A DNA stretch of 53,753 nt from Clostridium sartagoforme AAU1 (GTDB lineage Bacteria; Bacillota; Clostridia; Clostridiales; Clostridiaceae). Position 1 is the stretch's first letter. Each line of letters begins with the position of its first letter. Location: positions 1 to 53,753 of the forward strand of contig NZ_ASRV01000008.1 of assembly GCF_000401215.1 (NCBI RefSeq), given 5' to 3'. Below are positions 27,581 through 38,728 of this stretch, piece by piece. The notes beneath the pieces are model-generated. The model did no database searches. It saw only the letters and a list, made by a program, of their open reading frames with translations, and was not told where the DNA came from. A program made the position numbers and the translations under genes.

Positions 27581-29980
27581 TTATTTACTTTTACTTCTTT
27601 TTAATATTTTTTTTAAACCTTTAATCATATGTCCATTAGCAGTATCAACAAAAAATTCTGCAAGTTCTACTGACATACTTTCTGGACTAAATAGAGGCAT
27701 AGATTTCATTGGATTATCAGACGCTGAATCCATTATCATTCTAAATCTAGAATTTGTATAATCCACCTTTCCTCCATTGGTTTTAGCTATGGTTTTTTCC
27801 ATTGCTTTATACATAATTTTATTCACCAAGCTAGTTTCTTTCATTTCCTTTATGGAGCTTGTCATATCATAACATCCTCTAGTTTGTGGTACATACTCTG
27901 GGTACTCTCCATAAATTGTAACAAAATCCTTTTTGGTAGGAATTCCTTTAAGCGAATAGTACCACTCACTACAATCACTCTTAACTGGTTTTTCACCCTT
28001 TAATTCTACTACTTGTTCTAGTCTGATATCTTTACAGCTCGCTCCTATTTGTATATAGTATTTTCCTTCTTCTACAATCCAATCTCCTTTGTCAAGACTA
28101 TATATAGCAAAACTTCTTTTATCTAACTTAAAGCTTACTTTATTTATTTCACCTTTCTTTAAGTTTACCTTATTAAATCCTTTAAGCTCTTTAACTGGTC
28201 TATATGCACCATGTGTTTGTGGTGCAACATATAATTGCGCTACTTCCGCCCCGTCAAAATCTCCAATGTTTTGTATAGTAGCCGTAACTTCTATTTCATA
28301 TTTATCTAATATTCTAATATCTATGTCTGAATACTTAAATTCTGTATAAGATAATCCATAACCAAATGGATAACGAACCTCTTTTTCAGTTGTTTCAAAA
28401 TATCTATATCCGCAGTACATACTCTCAAGATAATCCCCTAACTTAGGATTCTTAATAAAATAACTGCTATTAACCACATCCTCATATTTATATGGATAAG
28501 TTTCTGTTAACTTTCCACTTGGATTTTCTTTTCCAAACAATAAATCTGCTGCCGCTAATCCACCTGCTTGTCCAGATAACTGCATATGAAGAATCGATTT
28601 TACATTGTCAGCCCATGGCATCTCTATAGCAGAACCACCAACTAAAACTACAATAATGTCCTTATTTACATTTAATAGATTTTTTAATAACTTCATTTGA
28701 TTATTAGGAATTCTCATATGCTCTCTATCAAATGACTCACTTTCGTATATATCAGTAAGACCTATGCACAGTATTAATTTATCACAACCTTTTGCCTTCT
28801 CCACAGCTTCTTTAATTAAATCATCATTATCATAGTCCCCTAAAGTATATCCTGGTGCAAAATTTATTTTCTTAGTATACTCACTAATACCATCTAATAA
28901 ACTATTAAGTTTTGTAGGAGTAACAAGTGAAGAGCCTGTCCCTTGATATCTTGGAGTTTTAGCAAGTTCCCCTATTACTGTTACATTCATGTCTTTTTTT
29001 AATGGAAGAATTTTATCTTCATTCTTTAACAAAACACCACCTGCAGCTGCTACTTTACGTGCTAGTTGATGATTTTTTAAATGTATATCTTCATCAACTA
29101 TGGATTTATCCGTGTTAGTTGTTCTATCTATTAGTTCTAATAGTCTATCTACAGCTTTATCGATATAACTCTCATCTAAAATACCACTTTCCACAGCTTC
29201 CTTTACTTCTTTGTCAAATCTTCCTTTACTTCCAGGCATCTCTAAATCTAATCCAGCTTTAAATCCTTCTACTCGATCATTCGTAGCGCCCCAATCCGTT
29301 ACAACAGCACCATCAAATCCCCATTCTTCACGTAAAATATCCCATAGTAAACGTTTATTGTCACTGCAATAAATTCCATCTATTTTATTGTAGGCACACA
29401 TAACTGTTGTTGGCTTTGATTCTTTTACTGCCATTTCAAATGCTGTAAGATAGTATTCTCTTAAAGCTCTTTCATCAACCAGTACATCTGTACTCATACG
29501 CTTTAGTTCTTGATTATTTAATGCAAAATGTTTAAGAGATGTTCCTACTCCGTTGCTTTGTACCCCTTGTATCCACGCACTTCCTAGTTTTCCTGATAAA
29601 AAAGGATCTTCACTAAAATATTCAAAATTACGACCACATATTGGACTTCTTTTCATATTTACTCCTGGTCCAAGAACTACATTAACCTCTTCTTTCACAG
29701 CCTCTTTTCCTATTGCATTCCCCATCTCTTCAATAAGCTCTAAATCCCAAGTTGCTGAAGCTGCACTAGCTGTAGGAAAACATGTTGTCCTTACACTTCC
29801 ATTTAGACCTAAATGATCATTTTCTCCAACTTGCTTACGTAATCCATGAGGTCCATCAGATAAAAATAATGATGGAATACCATACTTCGAAAAATCTTTA
29901 GTTTGCCAAAAACTTTTTCCTGAACAAAAAGCTATTTTTTCTTCTAAACTCATTTTATCTATTATTTCTTTATGTTTCAT
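27581..29980 (-). CDS. GH3 beta-glucosidase
   Basis: A 799-residue GH3 enzyme without a signal peptide, so probably cytosolic. The N-terminal TIM barrel includes LSDGPHGLRKQ, LKHFALNNQE and the nucleophile Asp in GAVVTDWGATND. The second alpha/beta domain has VGGSAIEMPWAD, and a fibronectin-III-like C-terminal domain starts near VAQLYVAPQ. An extra tail of about 140 residues with repeated Met-rich helices follows. It hydrolyses terminal beta-linked glucose (or xylose/arabinose in some members). Together with the two alpha-rhamnosidases upstream it could strip disaccharides such as rutinose or neohesperidose from plant glycosides. Confidence 0.92.
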   Translation of the reverse strand: MKHKEIIDKMSLEEKIAFCSGKSFWQTKDFSKYGIPSLFLSDGPHGLRKQVGENDHLGLNGSVRTTCFPTASAASATWDLELIEEMGNAIGKEAVKEEVNVVLGPGVNMKRSPICGRNFEYFSEDPFLSGKLGSAWIQGVQSNGVGTSLKHFALNNQELKRMSTDVLVDERALREYYLTAFEMAVKESKPTTVMCAYNKIDGIYCSDNKRLLWDILREEWGFDGAVVTDWGATNDRVEGFKAGLDLEMPGSKGRFDKEVKEAVESGILDESYIDKAVDRLLELIDRTTNTDKSIVDEDIHLKNHQLARKVAAAGGVLLKNEDKILPLKKDMNVTVIGELAKTPRYQGTGSSLVTPTKLNSLLDGISEYTKKINFAPGYTLGDYDNDDLIKEAVEKAKGCDKLILCIGLTDIYESESFDREHMRIPNNQMKLLKNLLNVNKDIIVVLVGGSAIEMPWADNVKSILHMQLSGQAGGLAAADLLFGKENPSGKLTETYPYKYEDVVNSSYFIKNPKLGDYLESMYCGYRYFETTEKEVRYPFGYGLSYTEFKYSDIDIRILDKYEIEVTATIQNIGDFDGAEVAQLYVAPQTHGAYRPVKELKGFNKVNLKKGEINKVSFKLDKRSFAIYSLDKGDWIVEEGKYYIQIGASCKDIRLEQVVELKGEKPVKSDCSEWYYSLKGIPTKKDFVTIYGEYPEYVPQTRGCYDMTSSIKEMKETSLVNKIMYKAMEKTIAKTNGGKVDYTNSRFRMIMDSASDNPMKSMPLFSPESMSVELAEFFVDTANGHMIKGLKKILKRSKSK

Positions 29981-30151
29981 AAATTCCTCCGCATTAATAA
30001 TTGATTTCTAAATACTAAAATTATAAATTATTTAGACATATTTTTATTGTATAATATATAGTTTTTTGTATAATGACTACTTATATATACTAGGCTTTTA
30101 AAGAGCTTATAATCATTATATTTATAACGTTTATAAGCTCACAAAGTCTCT

Positions 30152-31645
30152 CTACTTTTTCACATCTTCTATAATGCTGGCAGCGTAATAGTTAAATTCA
30201 TCTTTGTCATGAAGTGGATACCATACTTGAGCAAAAAATGGATTTTTCTTAGCTTCCTCATCATAGTTCCATGGCGCTGGTAAACAATCTGGACACCAAT
30301 GACCTCCTAACAAAATCAGCGCAGGGCTAGCTTCAAATTTATGCCCAAAAGCGCACTCCCACTTAAGTTTTGTATATAAATCACCCTTAACCATTGTATC
30401 TGATAAACATTTTCCACCTCTAAACTCAGCAGCTTTTTTCATATCATTTATATCTAATTCTGATTTTGGCTTGCTCTCGTCATATCCGTGATCAAGTCTT
30501 TTAGCAACTTTTGATGGTTCAACATATTTATACTCATCCCATGTTGGTATAGCTTGCCATCTAGCTTTTGAGCCAAAAAATGAAGTTATTCTATCATTAA
30601 CATTATTTTTTATCCAATACATGGTACCTAATTCCTTATTTGCTACAGGTTCCATTATGAATTTCTTTATTATAAATGATGGTACAAACTTTGCTAATTT
30701 CATTTTAAACGGTGCATTTTTACCTAAATCATCAATAAATTCATCTGCTGAACCACTTCTAAAATGAAGGTATTCTTCTAACACATCTGAATCCTCATAC
30801 CATTGTCCATGAAAATTTCTTGTTGCAAACCAATTTAAATCTACAACTTTTTCCAGTTTCATGCCTAAAGCATTAAAGCTCTTCTGCATAAACTCATAGT
30901 TTGTTGTTCTATATTTTTCTCCTCCTCCAATATTATAAACCCTTCTCCAAAACTCTTCTGGAACGTCTTCTTCACATGCATTTGCTATAAGTCTGCCTGA
31001 ATCTTTTGCAGTTGCCCATTCAAATACACCTTGTATAGGTTCATGGAACATTATTGGATCTAAGTTATCTAATAGTGATGGGTACAACACTCCCGTTTGC
31101 CTTAATGATACCCAATATCTTAATCCTGATTCAATTACTTCTCTTTCTGCTATGGTTTTTGTAATAGCATAATTATCATACATACTTATTTTTATTGGAT
31201 CTCCAGTTCTTCCCCAATGTATTGGTGGATTTCTGTCTCCAGTTTCAGCTACTGTTCCTATATAAACTAATTTAATACTATCTTTATTAGGTTGAGCCTT
31301 AATCGCATTTACAATATTCTTTACCGCACCTATATTTACTTTATTTGTTAAAGTCGGCATATAATCTGCTGCTGGAGATACCATACCGCCTACATGCAAA
31401 ACATAATCTGCTCCCTTTACACATTTTAATACATCATTATAATTTGTTAAATCTCCCCATACTATCTTAACTCCAGACTCATTTTCATATGGTGACATTA
31501 TCTTTTTATCTTTTTCAGTTGGTAAAACTAAAGTTACTATATTAAATCTATCTCTTCTACCTAGCAACTGTTTAAACCCTTCCTGTCCCATATTTCCTGA
31601 AGCACCTGTTAAAAAAATTGTCTTCTTACTTTTCATAGTCCTCAC
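30152..31645 (-). CDS. NAD-dependent epimerase/dehydratase fused to zinc-ribbon-like tail
   Basis: A 497-residue protein. The N-terminal extended-SDR Rossmann fold has TGASGNMGQEG (Gly14, 17, 20) and the catalytic pair Y159/K163 in YDNYAITK. It would act on a nucleotide-sugar or related alcohol/ketone. The C-terminal 150 residues are unusual for this family and contain WECAFGHKFEASP (429-441) and HWCPDC (449-454). C431, H435, C451 and C454 look like a treble-clef zinc site similar to DUF4379-type modules. It lies between the GH78 rhamnosidases and the GH3 gene, all on the same strand, so it may modify a released sugar or aglycone. Specific reaction unknown. Confidence 0.8.
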   Translation of the reverse strand: MRTMKSKKTIFLTGASGNMGQEGFKQLLGRRDRFNIVTLVLPTEKDKKIMSPYENESGVKIVWGDLTNYNDVLKCVKGADYVLHVGGMVSPAADYMPTLTNKVNIGAVKNIVNAIKAQPNKDSIKLVYIGTVAETGDRNPPIHWGRTGDPIKISMYDNYAITKTIAEREVIESGLRYWVSLRQTGVLYPSLLDNLDPIMFHEPIQGVFEWATAKDSGRLIANACEEDVPEEFWRRVYNIGGGEKYRTTNYEFMQKSFNALGMKLEKVVDLNWFATRNFHGQWYEDSDVLEEYLHFRSGSADEFIDDLGKNAPFKMKLAKFVPSFIIKKFIMEPVANKELGTMYWIKNNVNDRITSFFGSKARWQAIPTWDEYKYVEPSKVAKRLDHGYDESKPKSELDINDMKKAAEFRGGKCLSDTMVKGDLYTKLKWECAFGHKFEASPALILLGGHWCPDCLPAPWNYDEEAKKNPFFAQVWYPLHDKDEFNYYAASIIEDVKK

Positions 31646-31812
31646 TCCTAAATTATCCTTTTAGTAATTTTTTAATGTTAACAAAAATAAATAATCTTTC
31701 ATTTTTAAATTATAATCTGGTCTTGCATATATACTAATACTACTAAGTCTAAAATTATTGTATTATTTTTTGTATTTTGTATAGATAATTAGATTTTCTT
31801 AGAAATTATATT

Positions 31813-31854
31813 AAAAAAGCGTATTTAATAGCATTTATTTACCATTAAATACGC
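31813..31854 (-). terminator. Terminator of the second GH78 gene
   Basis: GCGTATTTAAT and ATTAAATACGC form a perfect 11-bp stem; on the minus strand TTTTTT follows. It lies 7 nt past the rhamnosidase stop codon, separating it from the SDR and GH3 genes. Confidence 0.85.
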
Positions 31855-31860
31855 ACTTTA

Positions 31861-34628
31861 TTAATTATTTTTTTCGCCCTTCATCCCACTGATTTCTGAT
31901 CTTTCACAAATAAATTCATATATACCAGAGCACACATCTATACATACATTTTCTTCATAGATATAAAAACCATTATTAACCTCACTTGGTCTAATTAAAA
32001 GAACTTTACTTATATCTTCACATGGAAGGATTATTTTTGCTGATGTATTCGGTGGTATTTGTACTTTCATAGAAAATTTATTGTTATTTATTTCCCATGA
32101 ACTTTTAATTTCGCCATATAAGCTTATATATTTTGCACTTGCACTGGTTAATGTTCCTCCTGGTCTTGGAGCTATTACAAAAGTTTTATATCCAGTTGAC
32201 TTTTCATCAATATCAATCCCAGCTACATATTGAAAAAACCACCCTACTATTGCTCCATAAGAGTAATGATTTAAAGATTCCCTTGGAACATTTTCTTCAT
32301 TTACCCCATCCCAATGTTCCCAAATAGTTGTAGCTCCTTTAGTAATAGGATATAACCAACTCGGATGACTAGTTTGCTCCACTAATTTATAGGCGGTTTC
32401 AATATGCCCAAAATCACATAGAACCTTACATATAAATGGAGTTGAAAGAAATCCAGTGCCTATATTGTAATTATTCTCTTCTACGAGCTTTGATAATTTA
32501 TCAATTGCTGGCTTCATTTTTTCTTTAGGTAAAAGACCTAAAGCCACAGGTCTAACATATAAGCATTGTCTTGAAGAACCTATATCTCCATTATTAGTAA
32601 AATTATAAATGTATGCACATTTTGCATTTTTAGACAATGCTCTATATCTCTCTGCTTCATCTTTTTTTCCTAATGCCTCAGCACATTCAGCTAACAATCC
32701 ACTTGAATAAGCAAAATAAGCTGTTGCAACTTCAGGAACTGAAAAAACTACCTGTTTTCCTACATTCTCTCCTTTAAAATCTTTAGATGCAGGTTCTGCC
32801 CATTCTCCCCAATGAAATTTTGTATCCCAAGTATATTTTCTGTAAGGATTTTTCTTAAATATACGGCTCCAATGAGTTTTTTTAGCACAATTAGCCTCAT
32901 AATCAACCCATGCCTTCATGCTATCCCATTGCTCTTCTAATATTCTTTTATCTCCGTATACTTTCCACATAGTCCAAGGTATAATTACAGCAGCATCTCC
33001 CCAGCCAGCTGAACCTTCTACAAATTTCATTGCCTTATCTTTCTCTACACCAACAGAAGGAGATATGTTACAAATCATTCCATTAGAATGTTGTTGTATT
33101 GCCACGTCTTTCATCCACTTAGTAAAAAATGTGGCTGTATTCATTAAGGTACTGCCTGTTCTTGCAAAAACCTGAGCATCTCCTGTCCATCCAGCTCTTT
33201 CCCTTTGGGGACAATCTGTTGGAACATCTATAAAATTTGATTTTTCACTCCATAGAGTGTTTTTTACAAGCTTATTTATCATATTATTAGAACATTCAAA
33301 CTCACCAGTTTCCATCATATCTGAGTATATAGCAACAGCCTCAAAATTTTCAGCCTTAACCTCTTCTGTCCAATTTTTTACTAAAACATATCTAAAGCCA
33401 TGAACTGTAAAGTGTGGTTTAAATTCTTCTAATTCTTTTCCTCTTAGTGTATAATTTATTTCCTGCTTTAAAGGTCTTTCTTTCGGTCTTGATGTATTAT
33501 TTAAATGTTCAATAGTAAAATTACCATTTTGGTCTAGAGTTTCTCCATGCACTAATGTAACTGTACTTCCCCCTTTTCCACTTACCCTAAACTTCACATA
33601 TCCTGACAAGTTTTGTCCAAAATCCAAAACAGTATTTCCATCAGGAGTTCTCAAAATTATTGGATTAAAACTCTCTTTCTCGCGTATAGGAACACTATTA
33701 CTTCCAATCAATATGTCATATTTATAGCTCCCTACATTAACCTTATCCCAATACGCATCCTTAAAATTTGATTTATTCCATCCTTCTATATCATATCTTG
33801 CATCATAGTTTTCACCATCTTGCAAGTCACTAAGTCTAATTGGTCCTTCTTTAGTTGTTTTCCAATTTTCATCTGTTACTATAGTAATTGTTTCTCCATC
33901 TAAGAGTTCAATTTCAAGTTGAGCTAACAAAAGTAATCCTGTACCATAAATATTTCTCCAGCCATAATTCCCTACTCTTCCTCTAAACCATCCATCTCCT
34001 AATATTACACCTAACACATTCTGCTTTAAATCTATTAGTTCTGTCACATCATAGGTCTGATACTGAAGTCTTTTATCATAGTTTGTGGCGCCTGGAGTTA
34101 ATACCTGATCTCCTACCCTTTTTCCATTAATCCATGCCTCATAAACTCCACAAGAAGTTATATATAGTCTAGCTTTTTTTACAGCTTTATCTAAACAAAA
34201 CTCCTTTCTTAAATAAGATGCTGGGTATTGTATATTAGAATCTATCTCTTTTTCTGGATTAATCCATTTTGAACTCCAGTCTTCAACTTTTAATAATCCC
34301 ATTTCGAAAAAAGCAATATCACTCCAATCACTTTCTTTCCCTTCTTCATCCCATATCTTAACTTTCCAGTAGATTCTTATACGACTTTTAAGTTCTTTTC
34401 CACCATAATATATATGTGTACATTCATCGCTTTGTATTTTCTCTGAATTCCAAGTTAACTCTTCATTTTCTAATTGTTCTAAACTTTCAGCAGCTTTAAT
34501 TTGATATGCAGTCTGCATAAAATTATATCTACTATCACAATCTCCAAATCTCCAGTATAATCTTGGTTTTCTTATATCAATCCCTATAGGATTAGTTAGA
34601 TACTCACATTTTAAAAAACAGGTTTCAT
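31861..34628 (-). CDS. GH78 alpha-L-rhamnosidase, 5' end frameshifted
   Basis: GH78 inverting enzyme that removes terminal alpha-L-rhamnose. The long open frame runs 34518 to 31861 (885 residues), with catalytic-domain signatures DVPTDCPQRERAGWTGD and TIWEHWDGV (catalytic Glu pair). The true beginning lies upstream: AAGGAG six bases before an ATG at 34628 opens MKPVF, and the in-frame N-terminal sequence CEYLTNPIGIDIRKPRLYWR continues into the long frame once one base is added to the T6 run (plus-strand A6 at 34613-34618). Restored length is about 922 residues. No signal peptide is seen, so action is probably cytosolic. It follows a paralogue after a hairpin terminator. Confidence 0.88.
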
Positions 34629-34673
34629 TTTTTTCTCCTTACTTTTAATATTTTATAAATGCTAAATCTTCAA

Positions 34674-34706
34674 AAAGATGATCTTTGTAAAACAAAAATC
34701 ATCTTT
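34674..34706 (-). terminator. Terminator between the two GH78 genes
   Basis: AAAGATGAT and ATCATCTTT pair around a 15-nt loop, and the minus strand continues TTG after the T-run. It may reduce read-through into the second rhamnosidase gene. Confidence 0.6.
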
Positions 34707-34728
34707 AAGTTTTTAACCTATATGTTAT

Positions 34729-37275
34729 TTAACAATTGCAGCTATAACTATATCTTCCACTCATTAATATATGATTTTCTCCATTAGGTAAAACAAGAGT
34801 ACAACTTGTTGATACTGGAACCTCAATACTAATTGAGAACTTTTTACTTTCTATATTCCATTCAGATAAGACCAATCCATAAGGAGTTCTAACACTTCCT
34901 TTTGCCCAAGTAAGTTCGCCTCCTATAATTGGTTCAATCTTAAAAGTTTTATATCCTCCACTAGTAGGCTCTATCCCAGCGATACGTTTATATAGCCAAT
35001 CACCAACTGCTCCATTAGCATAATGATTAAACGATACCATTCCCCCTGATGATTCTTCTTCAGACTTTCCCTCTTTAACTTCTCCAAGATTTACTGTGCC
35101 ATCCGGCCTAAGTGCATCCCATCTTTCCCAAATTGTAGTTCCTCCAGCTTTAACCTCATAAAGCCAAGAGGGACAAGTATCTTGAAGTAACAAGTCATAT
35201 GCAGCCTCCGTATATCCATTATCAGATAGTGCAAATAAAATATATGGAGTTCCTGTAAAACCTGTGGTAAGATGATTACCAGCTTCCTTAATAAGCCTGT
35301 CAAGATTCTTCGTCATGACCTTTCTTTCATCTCCTTCTACCATGTTAAAGTGAAGTGGGAGTACATAGGCTGTCTGAAACTCATTTTTCAGTGTTCCTTT
35401 TCCATCAGTAAATACCTTACGATATGCTTTAATAATTTTATCTCTTAGATTACGATAGTATTCAGCATCTTCTTTTTTCCCAAGTAATTCTGCAATCTGT
35501 GCGACAATTGCACAAGAATTTGCAAAATAAGCAGTACCAACCCATTTCCCTTTCTTCAGCCACTGTTTAGTAGTTTCTCCTGGGGCACACCAATCTCCAA
35601 AATGAAATGGGAAACGCCAAATATAACGACTATTAGGAGTGAATGATAGAAAAGCTGACCATCTCTTAGCTGCTTTAAGAAATTTTTTCATTGTATCATA
35701 TTGTCTACTAAGAAACTGAATATCTCCTCTAGCAAGATATTCAGCCCAAGGGACAAGAATACAGCTATCTCCCCAGCAAGAATTTGCTAATGGTGGCCAA
35801 TTATCTCCAGCTCTAGGAACAACCATTGGAATACCACCTCCAAAACCTTGCTCTGATTTTACATCAACTAACCATTTATCTAAAAATCTACTCATATCAA
35901 AATTATAACAAGCAGTTGAAGCAAAAACTGCAATATCACCAGTCCACCCTTGACGTTCATCTCGTTGTGGACAATCAGTTGGTATATCTACAAAATTAGA
36001 TTTTCCTCCCCATCTGATATTACTATTAAGTTTATTTATAAGTTCATTTGAGCATTCAAAACTTCCTATTTCTTCAAAATCTGAATGTAAAACAAAAGCT
36101 TCAAGCTCTATATCTTTAGGATCTACTCCTTTTACACCTACATATCTAAATCCCATATATGTTAATCTTGGTGAATAAGTCTGCTCACCATTTATACAAA
36201 TATAAGTTGCCGTAGCTTTTGCTGTTCTCAACGATTTTACAAACAGTTCTCCATCCGCAATAACTTCAGAATGCCTAAAAACAATCCTTTGAGAATTTCG
36301 CCCAAATATCTTTGCATTTATTACTCCAGCAAAATTCTGTCCAAAATCATATATAACTTCACCACTAGGTGCTATTGTGGAAGATATTGGTTTCATAATT
36401 CCCTGTGCTTTCACAGAATTTCCATATTGGGCAACAATGTTAGGATTCTTTGTAGTTTGAGTTACTGTTGCTTGTCTCCAAACAAGTTTATCCAAATCTA
36501 CCCTAGCATCATAGGTTTCCCCATCATACCATTCTGCCATACGATAATTGCCATCTTCCGTTACTTTCCAATTATCATCAGTACCTATAACCTCACTAGT
36601 TCCATCTTCATATTCTATGTGTATTTCACAAAGAAGCGCTTGTCTGTCTGCATTAATCTTATTCTTTCTTACATAATTAAATGCTCCTACCGCCCATCCT
36701 CCTGCTACTATTGCAATTAAGAGATTAGATCTTTCAAGCATTGCTGTAATATCATATGTCTGATACTGTATCTGATGGTCATATGAGGTAAATCCCGGTG
36801 CAAAGTAATCTTCACCTACCTTTTCTCCATTTATCATTAACTCATAAATCCCTAAAGCAGTGGAAGTAATCCATGCTCTAGTAATTTTCTTTTTCACATC
36901 AAACTTATGACAAAAGGTCATTGGAACAGGTGATTCTTTATCTGGGAAATCATAACTCCCATCAGTAATCCACTTTCCTTTCCACGGCATACCCATTCTC
37001 CCAGTCATAAAAGATGTTATAGACTCCGCAAGTTCCCTACTTTTACCCTCTACTTTTATGTGTACATCATATTTAGTAAATGGTTTTAGATCTCCAGTAT
37101 ATATATTGTTAATTTGATTGGTGGTTTCATAAGTCCAGTTACCTACTGTTATGGTAGCTTTTTTTAATGCTTCTTCCTTTAAACTAGACTCAAGTCCGAA
37201 CGATATATTAGGTTGTCTATCTGTAATACAGTTTTCGCTGAGATTTTCTACTTTTAAAGCAGATATTTTTAACAT
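34729..37275 (-). CDS. GH78 alpha-L-rhamnosidase
   Basis: An 848-residue alpha-L-rhamnosidase. N-terminal beta domains (about 1-330) precede the (alpha/alpha)6 catalytic barrel with DIPTDCPQRDERQGWTGD, whose acidic residues include the predicted general acid, and the second Glu in TIWERWDAL. A C-terminal beta-sandwich begins near SGGYKTFKIEP. No signal peptide. Its ATG overlaps the restored stop of the sugar transporter gene (ATGTTAA), with GGAG eight bases upstream, so transporter and rhamnosidase are translationally coupled. It is about 30% similar by eye to the second GH78, so the two probably differ in linkage preference. Confidence 0.93.
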   Translation of the reverse strand: MLKISALKVENLSENCITDRQPNISFGLESSLKEEALKKATITVGNWTYETTNQINNIYTGDLKPFTKYDVHIKVEGKSRELAESITSFMTGRMGMPWKGKWITDGSYDFPDKESPVPMTFCHKFDVKKKITRAWITSTALGIYELMINGEKVGEDYFAPGFTSYDHQIQYQTYDITAMLERSNLLIAIVAGGWAVGAFNYVRKNKINADRQALLCEIHIEYEDGTSEVIGTDDNWKVTEDGNYRMAEWYDGETYDARVDLDKLVWRQATVTQTTKNPNIVAQYGNSVKAQGIMKPISSTIAPSGEVIYDFGQNFAGVINAKIFGRNSQRIVFRHSEVIADGELFVKSLRTAKATATYICINGEQTYSPRLTYMGFRYVGVKGVDPKDIELEAFVLHSDFEEIGSFECSNELINKLNSNIRWGGKSNFVDIPTDCPQRDERQGWTGDIAVFASTACYNFDMSRFLDKWLVDVKSEQGFGGGIPMVVPRAGDNWPPLANSCWGDSCILVPWAEYLARGDIQFLSRQYDTMKKFLKAAKRWSAFLSFTPNSRYIWRFPFHFGDWCAPGETTKQWLKKGKWVGTAYFANSCAIVAQIAELLGKKEDAEYYRNLRDKIIKAYRKVFTDGKGTLKNEFQTAYVLPLHFNMVEGDERKVMTKNLDRLIKEAGNHLTTGFTGTPYILFALSDNGYTEAAYDLLLQDTCPSWLYEVKAGGTTIWERWDALRPDGTVNLGEVKEGKSEEESSGGMVSFNHYANGAVGDWLYKRIAGIEPTSGGYKTFKIEPIIGGELTWAKGSVRTPYGLVLSEWNIESKKFSISIEVPVSTSCTLVLPNGENHILMSGRYSYSCNC

Positions 37276-38728
37276 AGTTCCATCTCCCTACGCATTTTAA
37301 TTTCTTCCTGTTTTTTTATAATATCTTTTTCAACGTTCAATGATAAAAGTAAAATAATCATAATAATACTAGTTATTGTTTCCAATCCGACAAAACTAAA
37401 TGTTATAACATTTTTTACTGTTTCTGTTTGAACAGCTATCAAGCTTCCTGTTGGTCATAATAAGGTGAAACGTATCCAGCAAAGGATAAAATACCATTGA
37501 AAATCCCAATACAAATCCCACCAGCTGTAACAGCAATGGTATTATAAACTGACATAGCTATACCATCACAGCGAAAGCCTACTTTCCACTCTATGTGATC
37601 CAAAGTATCAGCAAACAATGCCATGATTACATATGCACATGGAAGTCCCCCAATATTTTTTATAAACTGACCTATTAAAACAATTATCATATTACTTGGG
37701 AAAATCCAGCAAATTATACTTCCGACTGCATATAATATAAATCCAGCAACTGTAAGATTTCTTTTACCAAATTTCTTTGCTAGTGGCCAAACTACAAAAA
37801 CGCCTATTCCCATTGGTATTCCCCCAATGATAGAAAGCATACTTTGTGTTACCCCATCATTATAAGTTCCTAAAACATAGTTGCAATAATAAACAAGGCT
37901 AAGATTTTTCAAGTTTGATCCCATTATATAAATTAGAAAATATGCAAAAATAATTACCATATATTTATCTTTAAATATTACTTTAAGCTGCCTCTTATAA
38001 GAAATATTTTCTTGTTCTTTACCCACACTTTCTTCTGTTACACGTTCCTTAGTATAATAATATTCCAAGAGTGTTAAAGGTAATGCAATAAAAGAAATTA
38101 CACTCATAATAGTTATCCAATTACCTTTATCTATACCAACCTTAGGCATAATAACTGTTGGAAATACAAGGGCAACAATTATACCACTCATCATAATTGT
38201 TGCAATCTGATTAAACACTGAAAGTTTTCCTCTTTGAGTAGTATCTCTAGTTGATAGCGGCGCCATCAAATTATGACTCATACTAAATATAGTAAATGCG
38301 AAAGAGTAAAAAAGATTATATGAAAAAATAATCCATATAACTTTTAGAGTTGTACTCATTTCTGGAACAGCAAATAAAAGTATTCCTGAAATTGTGATTA
38401 CTGGAGCAGAAAATAATATCCAGGGTCTTGCCTTTCCTTGTTTTGTTCTTGTTCTATCGATTACATAACCCATAACTATATTTACTATTGCATTGATTAC
38501 CTGAGAAACAATAGGAAAAATAACCAAAAATGCTCCTCCCCATATTGAAGTTAACCCTAAAACGTCTGTATAATACACATTTAAATAAGTTGCTAAAACC
38601 GCATTAAGTAATAAAGCTCCAGCAGGTCCAAGTAAATACCCAAGCCAGCGTTCTTTTCCTGTAGTATCTTGTGCGTTAACACGTGAGTTAAAAATCTTTT
38701 TACTTAAAATTCCTTTAAAAAATTCCAT
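37269..38728 (-). CDS. GPH-family sugar transporter, frameshifted near its C terminus
   Basis: Glycoside-pentoside-hexuronide cation symporter with about 12 TM helices. The family loop motif DRTRTKQGKARPWIL is near residues 90-104. The open frame ends early at 37439 (429 residues, tail YYDQQEA). The following frame encodes LIAVQTETVKNVITFSFVGL, a last TM helix and a charged tail, to a stop at 37269 that overlaps the GH78 start. One extra base in GGAAGC near 37445 restores about 486 residues, normal for the family. It probably imports rhamnosides for the downstream GH78 enzymes. The break removes the last helix and could inactivate it if real. Confidence 0.87.

Noticed and set aside
36271..36720. 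A 149-residue plus-strand frame inside the first GH78 gene
   Set aside because: Antisense shadow of a well-supported coding region; Cys/Tyr-rich composition is not natural.
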